NCBI RefSeq assembly: GCF_019636075.1
Contig: NZ_JAHBYG010000021.1
Coordinates: 1 to 63,542, forward strand
Reading direction: 5' to 3'
DNA: 63,542 nt
DNA from: Ferrovibrio sp.
Lineage (GTDB): Bacteria > Pseudomonadota > Alphaproteobacteria > Ferrovibrionales > Ferrovibrionaceae
A program made the position numbers and the translations under genes. The notes beneath the pieces were generated by a model. It was not told where the DNA came from and did not search any database. It saw only the letters and a list, made by a program, of their open reading frames with translations. Shown here piece by piece: positions 7,332 to 15,091 of this stretch. Positions within the stretch are counted from its first letter, which is position 1. Every line of letters begins with the position of its first letter.

Positions 7332-8165
7332 TTACCATTGCTCTTTGATGATCGCCGGGCTGCGCTTGGGATCGATGCCGCGCTTGATGAGGAATTCCTC
7401 ATACCATTCCTGCGGCTTGCCCAGATTGTAGAAATACAGATTGGTGGTGGCCAGCCAATCGCGCAGCGTCTTGTCGGCTTCGCGGCGCACGCCTACATCG
7501 GAGAATTGATGCTGCGTCGGCTTCGGGATTACCACCTTGGCGTCGCCCGCCTTCTCTGCCAGCAGAATCAGCGTGGGGAAATACATTGCCGCCACGGTAA
7601 CATTGCCGTTCTGATAGGCCGCGATCACTTCGGCATAGCTGCCAAAGCGCAAAATCTTCGCCTTCGGCAAGCGCTCGCTTACAAAGCCATCCTGGCTGGA
7701 GCCCTGATTCACGCCGATGATGGTCTGCGGCGTGTTCATCTCATCCCAGGTTTCGATCTTGGAGTTCTTCGGCACCAGAATCGAAAGCGCCGAGAACGAG
7801 ATCGGCGAATTGGTGTATTCGATGGTCACTGCGCGCTCGGGCGTCACGCTCAGATTGGGCATGATGTCGATCTTGTTCGACTGCAAGGCCGCCACCGCTG
7901 TGCCCCAGGTGACTTCAACGAATTCCGGCTGCACGTTCAGCGCCTTGGCGACATTGCGGCCATACGAAACGGCAATGCCGGTCCATTCCTTGCTGAGCGG
8001 ATCCTTAAAGGCATAGGGCTCGGCCTGCGCCACGCCGATGCGGATCGTGCCGCGTTCGCGGATCGAAGCCCAGGTGGATTTTTCCTGCGCCGCGGCCTGC
8101 GGCACGGGAGCGGAAAAAGCAATGCCTGCTGCCACGGCAGCCATAATGAAACCACGCCTCAACAT
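7332..8165 (-). CDS. PAAT-type ABC importer, periplasmic substrate-binding protein
   Basis: A 277-residue family 3 solute-binding protein. It has a signal peptide (LRRGFIMAAVAAGIAFSAPVPQAAAQE, given in two parts: basic start, hydrophobic core, Ala-x-Ala cut near residue 26). The mature part shows IRERGTIRIGVAQAEPYAFKD, the domain-hinge WGTAVAALQSNKIDIMPNLSVTPERA and a C-terminal WYEEFLIKRGI. The residue pattern is that of polar amino acid binding proteins, but ligand identity cannot be read off. It lies between the monooxygenase and the permeases, so the imported ligand is probably the substrate of the island enzymes. Confidence 0.93.
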   Translation of the reverse strand: MLRRGFIMAAVAAGIAFSAPVPQAAAQEKSTWASIRERGTIRIGVAQAEPYAFKDPLSKEWTGIAVSYGRNVAKALNVQPEFVEVTWGTAVAALQSNKIDIMPNLSVTPERAVTIEYTNSPISFSALSILVPKNSKIETWDEMNTPQTIIGVNQGSSQDGFVSERLPKAKILRFGSYAEVIAAYQNGNVTVAAMYFPTLILLAEKAGDAKVVIPKPTQHQFSDVGVRREADKTLRDWLATTNLYFYNLGKPQEWYEEFLIKRGIDPKRSPAIIKEQW

Positions 8166-8209
8166 ATCGGAACCCCCTCTTTTGTCTTTGGTTGATGCTC
8201 TAGCTAGTG

Positions 8210-9361
8210 TTATGCCGCCTTGGCCGAATGCGGGCTCAGCGGCGTAATCGTGAGGCCACGATCGGCAATTCGCATGCGCTGGGTCAGCGACGGGAAATTG
8301 TTGAATGCCCAGAAGATTGCCGGCCGCAGGAATTCAAGCTGGGTGGGCCAGGCACGCGTGAAAAGATCGTAGCGGCAGGACCATTTCTGCGTTTCATCGC
8401 TGATGAAGCGCATGCAGCTTTCCCAATAAGGCAGGGCTTTCAGCGCATCCTGCTCGCGGCTCAGCGCCTCGGTCAGCGTGCGCGCGTTCATGATGGCAAG
8501 CCCTGCCCCCTGCCCCAAAGTGGGCGGCAGGCCATGGGCGGCATCGCCGATGATGGCCACACGTCCGCTATGCCAGCGCGGGCATTCCACCATCACATAG
8601 CGATATTGCGTCGTTGGCGCGGCGGCGATCACCGGCAATTGCTCGCGCAGCAGCGGAAAAGCCCGGGTCCAATCATCCAGATCCAGCGGCAGGCGTTTGG
8701 CAACGCTGTCGCGATTGGGAAACGCGATGAACACATAGCTATGGGTGGGGCCGGATGGCGCCACGCCGATACGGCGATTACCAGACCAGTATTGGATCGA
8801 TTCCGGCTTCGGCGTGATCAGGCGGTTGGGAATGAAATGGCGATTCACCGCCGTATCCAATTCCCAATGCCGTGCGCCGATATTCAGTCCATCGCGTATC
8901 CGCGAGTTGAACCCATCGGCGGCAATGATCAGATCGGCTTTTTGCCTGCGGCCATCGCTGAGCAACAGGCTGCCATCGGGTTCGGCCGATTGCACTTCGG
9001 AATTCAGCGCGATTTCCACGCCGGCCTGGCGCGCGCCATAGGCCAGCACATCCACCAGCGATTGACGCGGCACCACATAGGAACGTGCATGCGCCGGCAC
9101 GGCGATATTCTGCCGCACGGTGCCATCTCTATCGATGGAAAGGCTACGTTCCAGGCGCGTGCCCTGCTCGGCCAAACGCTCGAACAGGCCATATTCATCC
9201 AGCACATTCAGGCTGTTGTCGCGAAGATAGATGCCGGCGCCGGATTCGCGGATTTCAGACGAGCGCTCATGCACCCGAACGCTCCATCCGGCGCGCGCCA
9301 GCATCATGCCGGCCGCCAAGCCGGCAATCCCTCCGCCTGCAATTTCAGCATGACGTTGCAT
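8210..9361 (-). CDS. FAD-dependent monooxygenase (aromatic hydroxylase-like)
   Basis: A 383-residue group A flavoprotein monooxygenase. Visible are the dinucleotide-binding GGGIAGLAAG near residue 9, an acidic end of the second strand (VHER), the middle DG motif region ADLIIAADGFNSRIRD, and the second FAD motif IIGDAAHGLPPTLGQGAGLAIMNA near 285-310. Enzymes of this type (salicylate, 6-hydroxynicotinate and 4-hydroxybenzoate hydroxylases) use NAD(P)H and O2 to hydroxylate activated aromatic rings. The exact substrate is unknown. It starts at ATG 9361, 12 bases after the carboxymuconolactone-decarboxylase-like gene in the same operon. Confidence 0.9.
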   Translation of the reverse strand: MQRHAEIAGGGIAGLAAGMMLARAGWSVRVHERSSEIRESGAGIYLRDNSLNVLDEYGLFERLAEQGTRLERSLSIDRDGTVRQNIAVPAHARSYVVPRQSLVDVLAYGARQAGVEIALNSEVQSAEPDGSLLLSDGRRQKADLIIAADGFNSRIRDGLNIGARHWELDTAVNRHFIPNRLITPKPESIQYWSGNRRIGVAPSGPTHSYVFIAFPNRDSVAKRLPLDLDDWTRAFPLLREQLPVIAAAPTTQYRYVMVECPRWHSGRVAIIGDAAHGLPPTLGQGAGLAIMNARTLTEALSREQDALKALPYWESCMRFISDETQKWSCRYDLFTRAWPTQLEFLRPAIFWAFNNFPSLTQRMRIADRGLTITPLSPHSAKAA

Positions 9362-9373
9362 CGCTGCAATCCC

Positions 9374-9811
9374 CTACTCGGCACCGGCCGGCTTGGCAGC
9401 GCCAGACGCCGCAGCGCCAAAAGCGCCGAGTTCCTGCAGCACCTGATTGGCCACCTTGAAAGCATCAAGTCCGGCCGGAATGCCGCAATAGACCGTGGCC
9501 TGCAGCAGGATTTCCTTGATTTCATCCACGCTGACGCCATTGGCGATAGCGCCGCGCACATGCAGGCGGATTTCCGCCGGGCGGTTCAGCGCCGTCAGCA
9601 TCGCCAGATTCAGCATGCTGCGGGTTTTGCGCTCCAGCCCCTCGCGGCCCCAGGTATAGCCCCAGCACCATTCGGTGGCGATCTGCTGGAAGGCCATCAT
9701 GAAGTCATTGGCATTGGCCAACGAGCCATCCACGTATTCAGACCCCAGCACCTCGCGGCGCAGCTTCAGGCCTTTTTCGAAAAGCTCTGGTTGATCCGAT
9801 TCATACGCCAT
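9374..9811 (-). CDS. Carboxymuconolactone decarboxylase family protein
   Basis: A 145-residue protein of the CMD/AhpD-like fold, closest in pattern to PcaC (4-carboxymuconolactone decarboxylase): NLAMLTALNRPAEIRLHVRG and then EIKEILLQATVYCGIPAG with F and A following. It has a single Cys in the motif, not the CxxC of the peroxidase-type AhpD proteins, which favours a decarboxylase or isomerase role. I chose ATG 9811, after a GGTGGGCGGG ribosome site; an upstream in-frame ATG at 9856 lies inside the promoter palindrome region. It is the first gene of the island operon and sits divergent to gntR. Confidence 0.88.
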   Translation of the reverse strand: MAYESDQPELFEKGLKLRREVLGSEYVDGSLANANDFMMAFQQIATEWCWGYTWGREGLERKTRSMLNLAMLTALNRPAEIRLHVRGAIANGVSVDEIKEILLQATVYCGIPAGLDAFKVANQVLQELGAFGAAASGAAKPAGAE

Positions 9812-9840
9812 TCTAACCCGCCCACCTGTAAAAATGTATT

Positions 9841-9879
9841 CTTGACATATTGTCATACAATAATTATGTATGCGTCAAG
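9841..9879. promoter_or_regulatory. Divergent promoter region with nested palindromes (candidate GntR operator)
   Basis: In an AT-rich gap between the catabolic operon and gntR there is a perfect dyad ATTGT-CAT-ACAAT (9849-9861), close to the short palindromes bound by FadR/FCD-type GntR proteins. It is flanked by the wider inverted pair CTTGAC (9841-9846) and GTCAAG (9874-9879). The flanks read as -35-like TTGACA on the plus strand and TTGACG on the minus strand, so the dyad would overlap both promoters. Autoregulation and control of the operon by the GntR protein is inferred. Confidence 0.65.
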
Positions 9880-9961
9880 AAGATAATACACATCGCCTTC
9901 AAACTGATTTCAGGGTAGTAACACGCGGAAATTGGTCGACACTGCGATTAAAAGGCGAAAT

Positions 9962-10672
9962 ATGACGTCTGATATGTCCCTCAAAATAGTGGCGTCCCCG
10001 AGTGTACGGGAAATGACCTCTGCCCGGCTGCGCGAAGCCATAGCCGAGGGGCGTTTCATGCCGGGCGAGCGCGTGGTGGAACGCCAACTCTGCGAATTGA
10101 TGGGCGTCTCGCGCACCTCGGTTCGTGAAGCATTGCGTGAACTGGAAACCGAAGGGCTGGTGACCGTGGTGCCCAACAAGGGCCCCTTCATCTCGGTGAT
10201 CAGCGTCCAGCAGGCTGAATCGATCTATCAGGTGCGGGCCGTTTTGGAAGGGTTGGCCGTGCGGCTGTTTGCCCAGCGCGCCACCGATGGCCAGATCGAG
10301 GAATTGTCGCACGCCGTTGACGAACTTGAAAAAGTGTATGCGGCTTTCGAGGTGAAGGCGTTTCTGTCCACCAAGGCGCGTTTCTATCAAATCCTGTTGG
10401 ATGGCGCCGGTAACGAAATCGCCGGCCAGATGCTGCGCAACATCCATATCCGTGCCTCGCAATTGCGCGCCACCTCGCTCAGCACGCCGCAGCGGGCACA
10501 GAAATCGATTGGCGAAATCCGCCTGCTGCTGCAAGCGATCAAGGCGCGCGATCCCGATGCCGCCTGGGCAGCCTGCGTGAAGCATGTGGAGCATGCGGCC
10601 GATACCGCGCTGGCCATGCTGCGGGCACAGGAAAAACAGGAAACCCCGCCCCTGCGCACGATGTTGGGCTAA
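9962..10672 (+). CDS. GntR family transcriptional regulator, FCD subfamily
   Basis: A 236-residue regulator. The N-terminal winged helix reads LREAIAEGRFMPGERVVERQL (in part) and MGVSRTSVREALRELETEGLV, the classic GntR DNA-binding pattern. The C-terminal all-helical FCD effector domain follows, with VRAVLEGLAVRLFA and acid/His positions typical of a metal-assisted carboxylate pocket. It starts at ATG 9962; an in-frame TTG at 9932 and ATG 9974 are alternatives. It is divergent from the catabolic operon and is its likely local regulator, responding to a small acid from the pathway. The stop codon lies inside a 19-bp tandem repeat. Confidence 0.92.
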   Translation: MTSDMSLKIVASPSVREMTSARLREAIAEGRFMPGERVVERQLCELMGVSRTSVREALRELETEGLVTVVPNKGPFISVISVQQAESIYQVRAVLEGLAVRLFAQRATDGQIEELSHAVDELEKVYAAFEVKAFLSTKARFYQILLDGAGNEIAGQMLRNIHIRASQLRATSLSTPQRAQKSIGEIRLLLQAIKARDPDAAWAACVKHVEHAADTALAMLRAQEKQETPPLRTMLG

Positions 10673-10738
10673 GCCCCCTGGGTTGGGCTAAGCCCCCTGG
10701 GTTGGGCTACCCCCCCTAGCATGGGCTAAGCCCTCGCC
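10663..10738 (+). repeat. 19-bp tandem repeat that begins inside the gntR stop region
   Basis: Two exact copies of GTTGGGCTAAGCCCCCTGG (10663-10681, 10682-10700) are followed by two degenerate copies (10701-10719 and about 10720-10738). The first copy contains the last codons and TAA stop of gntR; the second and fourth also contain TAA. The array fills most of the gap to the dienelactone hydrolase gene. Each copy can form a small GGGCT/AGCCC hairpin. Confidence 0.9.
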
Positions 10739-10779
10739 AGGGCAACAGATTGAAACCGGAAAAACGAGGAGCCGACCGG

Positions 10780-11448
10780 ATGGGTACGTTCGTTACATTG
10801 CAAACCGCCGATAAGCAGAGCATCGCAGCCTACCTGGCCAAGCCGGCAGGCAAGCCCCGCGGCGGCCTGGTGATCTGTCAGGAAATCTTTGGTGTGAACA
10901 ATCATATCCGCAAGGTGGTGGATGGTTATGCCGCTGATGGCTTCCTTGCCATCGCCCCGGCCCTGTTCGACCGCGTGGAGAAGAATGTGGAACTGCAATA
11001 TGACCAAGCCGGTATCGCCGCCGGCGTGGCATTGATGAAGCAGGCCAGCCTGGATAACGCTTTGCTGGATGTGCGGGCTGCCATGGCGCAAGTGGCCGAG
11101 GCCGGCAAAACCGGCGTGCTCGGTTATTGCTGGGGCGGCACGGTGAGCTGGGCTGCGGCCTGCCGTGTGGATGGCGTTGCGGCTGCCGTGGCCTATTACG
11201 GCGGCGGCATCGGCAATCTGCTGAGCGAAAAGCCGCGTTGCCCGATCCTCACCCATTTCGGCAATCAGGATCAGTCGATCCCGATGGATGTGGTGGAAAA
11301 GGTGAAGGCCGGGCATCCCGATGCCATCGTGCATGTCTACGATGCCGGCCATGGCTTCAACTGCGATGAGCGCGGTTCCTACAATGCAGCCTCGGCCGAC
11401 CTGGCCCGCGCCCGCTCGATCGAATTCCTGAACAAAAATCTGGGTTGA
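10780..11448 (+). CDS. Dienelactone hydrolase family protein
   Basis: A 222-residue alpha/beta hydrolase with a cysteine nucleophile, as in carboxymethylenebutenolidase. The nucleophile motif GYCWGG is at about residue 113, the acid lies in FGNQDQSIP near 165, and the His in YDAGHGFNCDERGSYN near 192. The N-terminal part (GLVICQEIFGVNNHIR) is typical, with the Glu that helps position Cys. Such enzymes open dienelactones from chlorocatechol or related ring cleavage. The start ATG 10780 has GAGGAG upstream. It follows gntR on the same strand and may belong to the same catabolic function. A strong terminator follows. Confidence 0.92.
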   Translation: MGTFVTLQTADKQSIAAYLAKPAGKPRGGLVICQEIFGVNNHIRKVVDGYAADGFLAIAPALFDRVEKNVELQYDQAGIAAGVALMKQASLDNALLDVRAAMAQVAEAGKTGVLGYCWGGTVSWAAACRVDGVAAAVAYYGGGIGNLLSEKPRCPILTHFGNQDQSIPMDVVEKVKAGHPDAIVHVYDAGHGFNCDERGSYNAASADLARARSIEFLNKNLG

Positions 11449-11476
11449 GTTTTCGGGCTACGGCCCTGAAAGCAAA

Positions 11477-11512
11477 AACGCCGCAGGCAGCAATGCTCTG
11501 CGGCGTTTTTTA
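11477..11512. terminator. Bidirectional intrinsic terminator
   Basis: Stem AACGCCGCAG / CTGCGGCGTT (11477-11486 and 11498-11507) is preceded by an A-run and followed by six T, so it can end transcription from both sides. It sits between the convergent dienelactone hydrolase gene and msrA. Confidence 0.9.
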
Positions 11513-11523
11513 TTGAGCGGAGT

Positions 11524-12201
11524 TCAGGAAGCCGCCGCCGCGCCGGAAGCAATCCCCAGGCCCACCGGGCAACTCACGCCGGTGCCGCCCAGGCCGCAAT
11601 AGCCATTGGGATTCTTGGCCAGATATTGCTGGTGGTAATCCTCGGCGTAATAAAAGGCCGGCGCATCCAGAAGCTCCGTGGTGATCCGCCCGCGCCCCGC
11701 CGCCGCGAGCGCCCCCTGATAGGCCTGCAACGAGGCTTCCGCCTGGCGGCGCTGTTCAGCGGAAGTGACGTATATGCCTGAGCGGTATTGCGTGCCCACA
11801 TCATTGCCCTGACGCATGCCCTGGGTGGGATCGTGAGATTCCCAGAACAGCTTCAGCAGAATGGCATAATCGATCTTCGCAGGATCATAGGCCACCAGTA
11901 CCACTTCGTTATGGCCGGTCAGCCCGGTGCACACTTCCTCATAACTGGGATTGGGCGTATAGCCGGCGGCATAGCCCACGGCGGTACTATACACACCCGG
12001 CGTTTGCCAGAATTTGCGTTCGGCACCCCAGAAACAGCCCAGGCCGAAATACGCCACCTCAATACCTTCGGGAAACGGCGCTTGCAGCGGATTGCCGTTC
12101 ACGAAATGCCGGGCCGGCACCCGCATGGTCTCCGCGCGGCCCTTCAGCGCTCGGGCCGGATCAGGCATCTGCACCTTATGACGCGGCGTGGTTAGCCACA
12201 T
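11524..12201 (-). CDS. msrA: Peptide-methionine (S)-S-oxide reductase MsrA
   Basis: A 225-residue enzyme that repairs methionine-S-sulfoxide in proteins. The catalytic GCFWG is near residue 55, with FWGAERKFW following. The family motifs [22 protein letters not shown] and [10 protein letters not shown] are present. Near the C terminus [15 protein letters not shown] supplies the resolving cysteines for thioredoxin recycling. The N terminus is about 45 residues longer than minimal MsrA ([15 protein letters not shown]), the common long form. ATG 12201 follows AGGAG. It is convergent with the dienelactone hydrolase gene across a shared terminator. Confidence 0.95.
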   Translation of the reverse strand: MWLTTPRHKVQMPDPARALKGRAETMRVPARHFVNGNPLQAPFPEGIEVAYFGLGCFWGAERKFWQTPGVYSTAVGYAAGYTPNPSYEEVCTGLTGHNEVVLVAYDPAKIDYAILLKLFWESHDPTQGMRQGNDVGTQYRSGIYVTSAEQRRQAEASLQAYQGALAAAGRGRITTELLDAPAFYYAEDYHQQYLAKNPNGYCGLGGTGVSCPVGLGIASGAAAAS

Positions 12202-12384
12202 GGCGGTTCTCCTGCTTCGAATAGCTGACGTTAAAGTGGCACGGTGCGGGCAATGGTCAAGCCCTCGAAAAGGTAACGGAACGGTTATAATACAGCCTGA
12301 AGCCGTGGCGTCCGCCCGGCAAAAGGACTAGGCTTTGCCTATTGGGCCGATAGCCCCCAAAAAGTCTTCCTCGCGCTCCGAGAT

Positions 12385-13290
12385 ATGTCGTTTACATTTT
12401 CCTCCCTCTCGCAGGGCAACCCGCGCGGCATTCTGTCGATGCTGGGGGCGATCCTGCTCTTCGTCTCCAACGACGCACTGATCAAGCTGTCATCCCAGCA
12501 TGCCAGCTTCGCCCAGGCCGTGTTCCTGCGCGGATTGATGGTTACCGCCTTGGCCTTCTTCCTGGTGCTGACCCAGGGGCATGGCCGCAAGCTGGCGATA
12601 TTGCTGCAACCAAAAGTACTGCTGCGCAGCAGTGCGGATTTGGGCGCTACCGCCTTCTACGTGCTGGCCTTGTTTCACATGCCATTGGGCAATCTCACCT
12701 CGATCAGCATGGCATCGCCCCTGCTGATGACCGCCGTGGCAGCCATTCTGCTGCGCGAGCAGGTAGGCTGGCGGCGCTGGTGTGCCGTCGGCATCGGCTT
12801 CTGCGGCGTGCTGCTGATCGTTCAGCCGGCCAGCGAGGGCTTCAACAGCTGGTCGCTGCTGGCCATCGGCTGCATGTTCTGCGTTATGCTGCGCGATCTC
12901 ACCACACGCTTCATCGGCGCCGCCCTGCCTGCTACCCTTCTGGTGCTGGGATCCTGCCTCATCATCATGCTGGTGGCCGGCCTGCTGATGCTGTTCGAAG
13001 GCTGGCGCGCGATCAGCCTGCATGGCGTGCTGTTATTGGCCGGCTCGGCCTTCTGCCTGGTGGGAGGCTACATGCTGTCGGTGGATTGCATGCGGCATGG
13101 CGAATTATCGGTGATCAGCCCATTCCGATACACCGCCCTGGTCTGGTCGCTGCTGTTCGGCTATCTGATCTGGAACGAAGTGCCCAACCTGGTTGCAGCC
13201 ATCGGCATCGCCATCGTGCTTGCCAGCGGTCTGTATCTGATCCACCGCGAGCGCATTCGTGTGCGAGAGGCCGGAGCGACGGGAAAATGA
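12385..13290 (+). CDS. EamA/DMT-superfamily permease, copy 1 of 3
   Basis: A 301-residue membrane protein with ten predicted membrane segments made of two EamA halves. It opens with GNPRGILSMLGAILLFVSNDALIKL, and each half shows family signatures, such as REQVGWRRWCAVGIGFCGVLLIVQPA in the first and MRHGELSVISPFRYTALVWSL in the second. Drug/metabolite transporters of this type usually export amino acids or other metabolites. It overlaps the next gene by four bases (ATGA). The three genes clearly arose by duplication. Confidence 0.9.
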   Translation: MSFTFSSLSQGNPRGILSMLGAILLFVSNDALIKLSSQHASFAQAVFLRGLMVTALAFFLVLTQGHGRKLAILLQPKVLLRSSADLGATAFYVLALFHMPLGNLTSISMASPLLMTAVAAILLREQVGWRRWCAVGIGFCGVLLIVQPASEGFNSWSLLAIGCMFCVMLRDLTTRFIGAALPATLLVLGSCLIIMLVAGLLMLFEGWRAISLHGVLLLAGSAFCLVGGYMLSVDCMRHGELSVISPFRYTALVWSLLFGYLIWNEVPNLVAAIGIAIVLASGLYLIHRERIRVREAGATGK

Positions 13291-14195
13291 GCGCTTTGCT
13301 GCAAAGCCTGATCGGCACCGGTAACCGCCGCGGCGTTACCAGCATGATCCTGGCCATGCTGTTTTACACCAGCCACGATGTATTCATGAAACTTGCTGGC
13401 CAGCATGTAGGCTTCAGCCAGGCGATTTTCCTGCGTGGGCTGTTCGCCAGCCTGCTGGCAATCACGCTGGTGATCGGCCAGGGCCAGATTGGCAACCTGC
13501 ACCTTCTGGTCAATCGCAAGGTATTGGCCCGCAGCAGCACCGAGATCGGCGCCACGATCTGCTTCGTACTGGCATTGTTGCATATGCCGCTGGGCAACAT
13601 TACCGCCATCGTGATGGCCTCGCCGCTGTTATTGACCGCCGCAGCCGCCTTGCTGCTACGCGAGACCGTGGGCTGGCGGCGCTGGACTGCGGTCTGCTTC
13701 GGCTTTATCGGCGTGGTGCTGATCGTGCAGCCAGGTGCCGGCGGTTTCAGCACCTGGTCGCTGTTGGCCCTGTTCAGCATGATCTGCATCGTTATGCGCG
13801 ACCTGGTCACGCGCAGAATCGGCATGTCGCTACCGGGGCCGATCATGGTGCTGGCCTCCTGCCTGGCCATCTCGTTTATCTCGGGCATCCTGGTATTGAT
13901 TATCGGCTGGCAGGATTTGCCGTTGGAGACTTATCTATTGCTGGCGGCTTGTGCAGCCTGCGTCATGATCGCCTATATCCTCAGCATCGACTTCATGCGC
14001 CATGGCGAATTATCGGTGGTAAGCCCCTTCCGGTATACCGGCCTGCTATTCGCGCTGCTGATAGGCTATCTGTTATGGGATGAAATCCCCAATCCGATGG
14101 CAGCAGGCGGCATCGCCCTGGTGTTGGCGAGCAGCCTGTATCTGCTGCATCGCGAGCGCGTGAATGCCCGCCGCTTAAAGGTGCAAACAGCGTGA
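13287..14195 (+). CDS. EamA/DMT-superfamily permease, copy 2 of 3
   Basis: A 302-residue paralogue of the flanking genes. The N terminus GNRRGVTSMILAMLFYTSHDVFMKL, the mid-stretch ETVGWRRWTAVCFGFIGVVLIVQPGA and the C-terminal MRHGELSVVSPFRYTGLLFALLIGYLLWDEIPNP (shown in parts) line up with copies 1 and 3. Ten membrane segments are expected. The start ATG at 13287 overlaps the stop of copy 1 and its own stop overlaps the start of copy 3, so translation is probably coupled. Substrate unknown. Confidence 0.9.
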   Translation: MSALLQSLIGTGNRRGVTSMILAMLFYTSHDVFMKLAGQHVGFSQAIFLRGLFASLLAITLVIGQGQIGNLHLLVNRKVLARSSTEIGATICFVLALLHMPLGNITAIVMASPLLLTAAAALLLRETVGWRRWTAVCFGFIGVVLIVQPGAGGFSTWSLLALFSMICIVMRDLVTRRIGMSLPGPIMVLASCLAISFISGILVLIIGWQDLPLETYLLLAACAACVMIAYILSIDFMRHGELSVVSPFRYTGLLFALLIGYLLWDEIPNPMAAGGIALVLASSLYLLHRERVNARRLKVQTA

Positions 14196-15091
14196 AGGCC
14201 CTGGTGCAGAAATTCTTCGGCAGCGGCAATCGCCGCGGCATCCTCAGCATGATCACAGCCATGCTGCTGTTCACCACGAACGATGTGTTCGTGAAGCTAT
14301 CCACGGAACATGCCACCAGCGGCCATATTATGTTGATGCGCAGCGGCGGCGCGGTGCTGATCATCTTCATTATCCTGCTGATCAAGGGTGAAACCCGGCA
14401 GTTGAAACTGAGCCTGGATCGCAATGTACTGCTGCGCGCCCTATCCGATCTGATCGCCACGCTTACATTCGTCTATGCGATCTTCCATATGCCGCTCCCC
14501 AACCTGTCGGCCATCGTGCTGGGTTCGCCCGTTGTGCTGACGGCGTGCGGCGCCCTGGTATTGCGCGAAAGCGTCGGCTGGCGGCGCTGGACCGCCGTCT
14601 GCTTCGGTCTGGCCGGTGTGTTGCTGATCGTGCAGCCGGCTGGAGAATCCTTCAATGTCTGGTCATTACTGGCCATCGTCTGCCTGTTTGGCGTGGTGGG
14701 CCGCGACCTCTTCACCCGGATCGTCGGCATCTCGGTACCGGCAACGGTATCGATCTTTTCCGCCTGCCTGGTGATGACGCTGTCTGCCCTGGTTATGCTG
14801 GCATCCGAAGGGTGGCCGCCGCTGGCTCCGCGCGAACTGATCTATCTCAGCCTCTCCGCCATCTTCATGACCGGCGGCTATGTGATGAGCATCGATGCCA
14901 TGCGCCATGGCGAATTGGCCGTGGTGGGCCCATTCCGCTATACCGGGCTGCTAGCGGCCTTGTTCTACGGCTACACGATCTGGGGCGATATCCCAAACGA
15001 CATGGCCAAGATCGGCATTGCCGTGGTGGTAGGCAGCGGCCTCTACATACTGCATCGCGAAGCCGTAAGAACCCGCGCCGCCAGGCGCTAA
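14192..15091 (+). CDS. EamA/DMT-superfamily permease, copy 3 of 3
   Basis: A 299-residue third paralogue, starting with GTG at 14192 inside the stop of copy 2. It shows GNRRGILSMITAMLLFTTNDVFVKL, ESVGWRRWTAVCFGLAGVLLIVQPAG and MRHGELAVVGPFRYTGLLAALF. Its C terminus (HREAVRTRAARR) is basic and should be cytoplasmic. The stop codon overlaps the stop of the convergent malonyl-CoA decarboxylase gene by four bases. Whether the three copies form one transporter or three with different substrates is not visible. Confidence 0.9.
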   Translation: MKALVQKFFGSGNRRGILSMITAMLLFTTNDVFVKLSTEHATSGHIMLMRSGGAVLIIFIILLIKGETRQLKLSLDRNVLLRALSDLIATLTFVYAIFHMPLPNLSAIVLGSPVVLTACGALVLRESVGWRRWTAVCFGLAGVLLIVQPAGESFNVWSLLAIVCLFGVVGRDLFTRIVGISVPATVSIFSACLVMTLSALVMLASEGWPPLAPRELIYLSLSAIFMTGGYVMSIDAMRHGELAVVGPFRYTGLLAALFYGYTIWGDIPNDMAKIGIAVVVGSGLYILHREAVRTRAARR

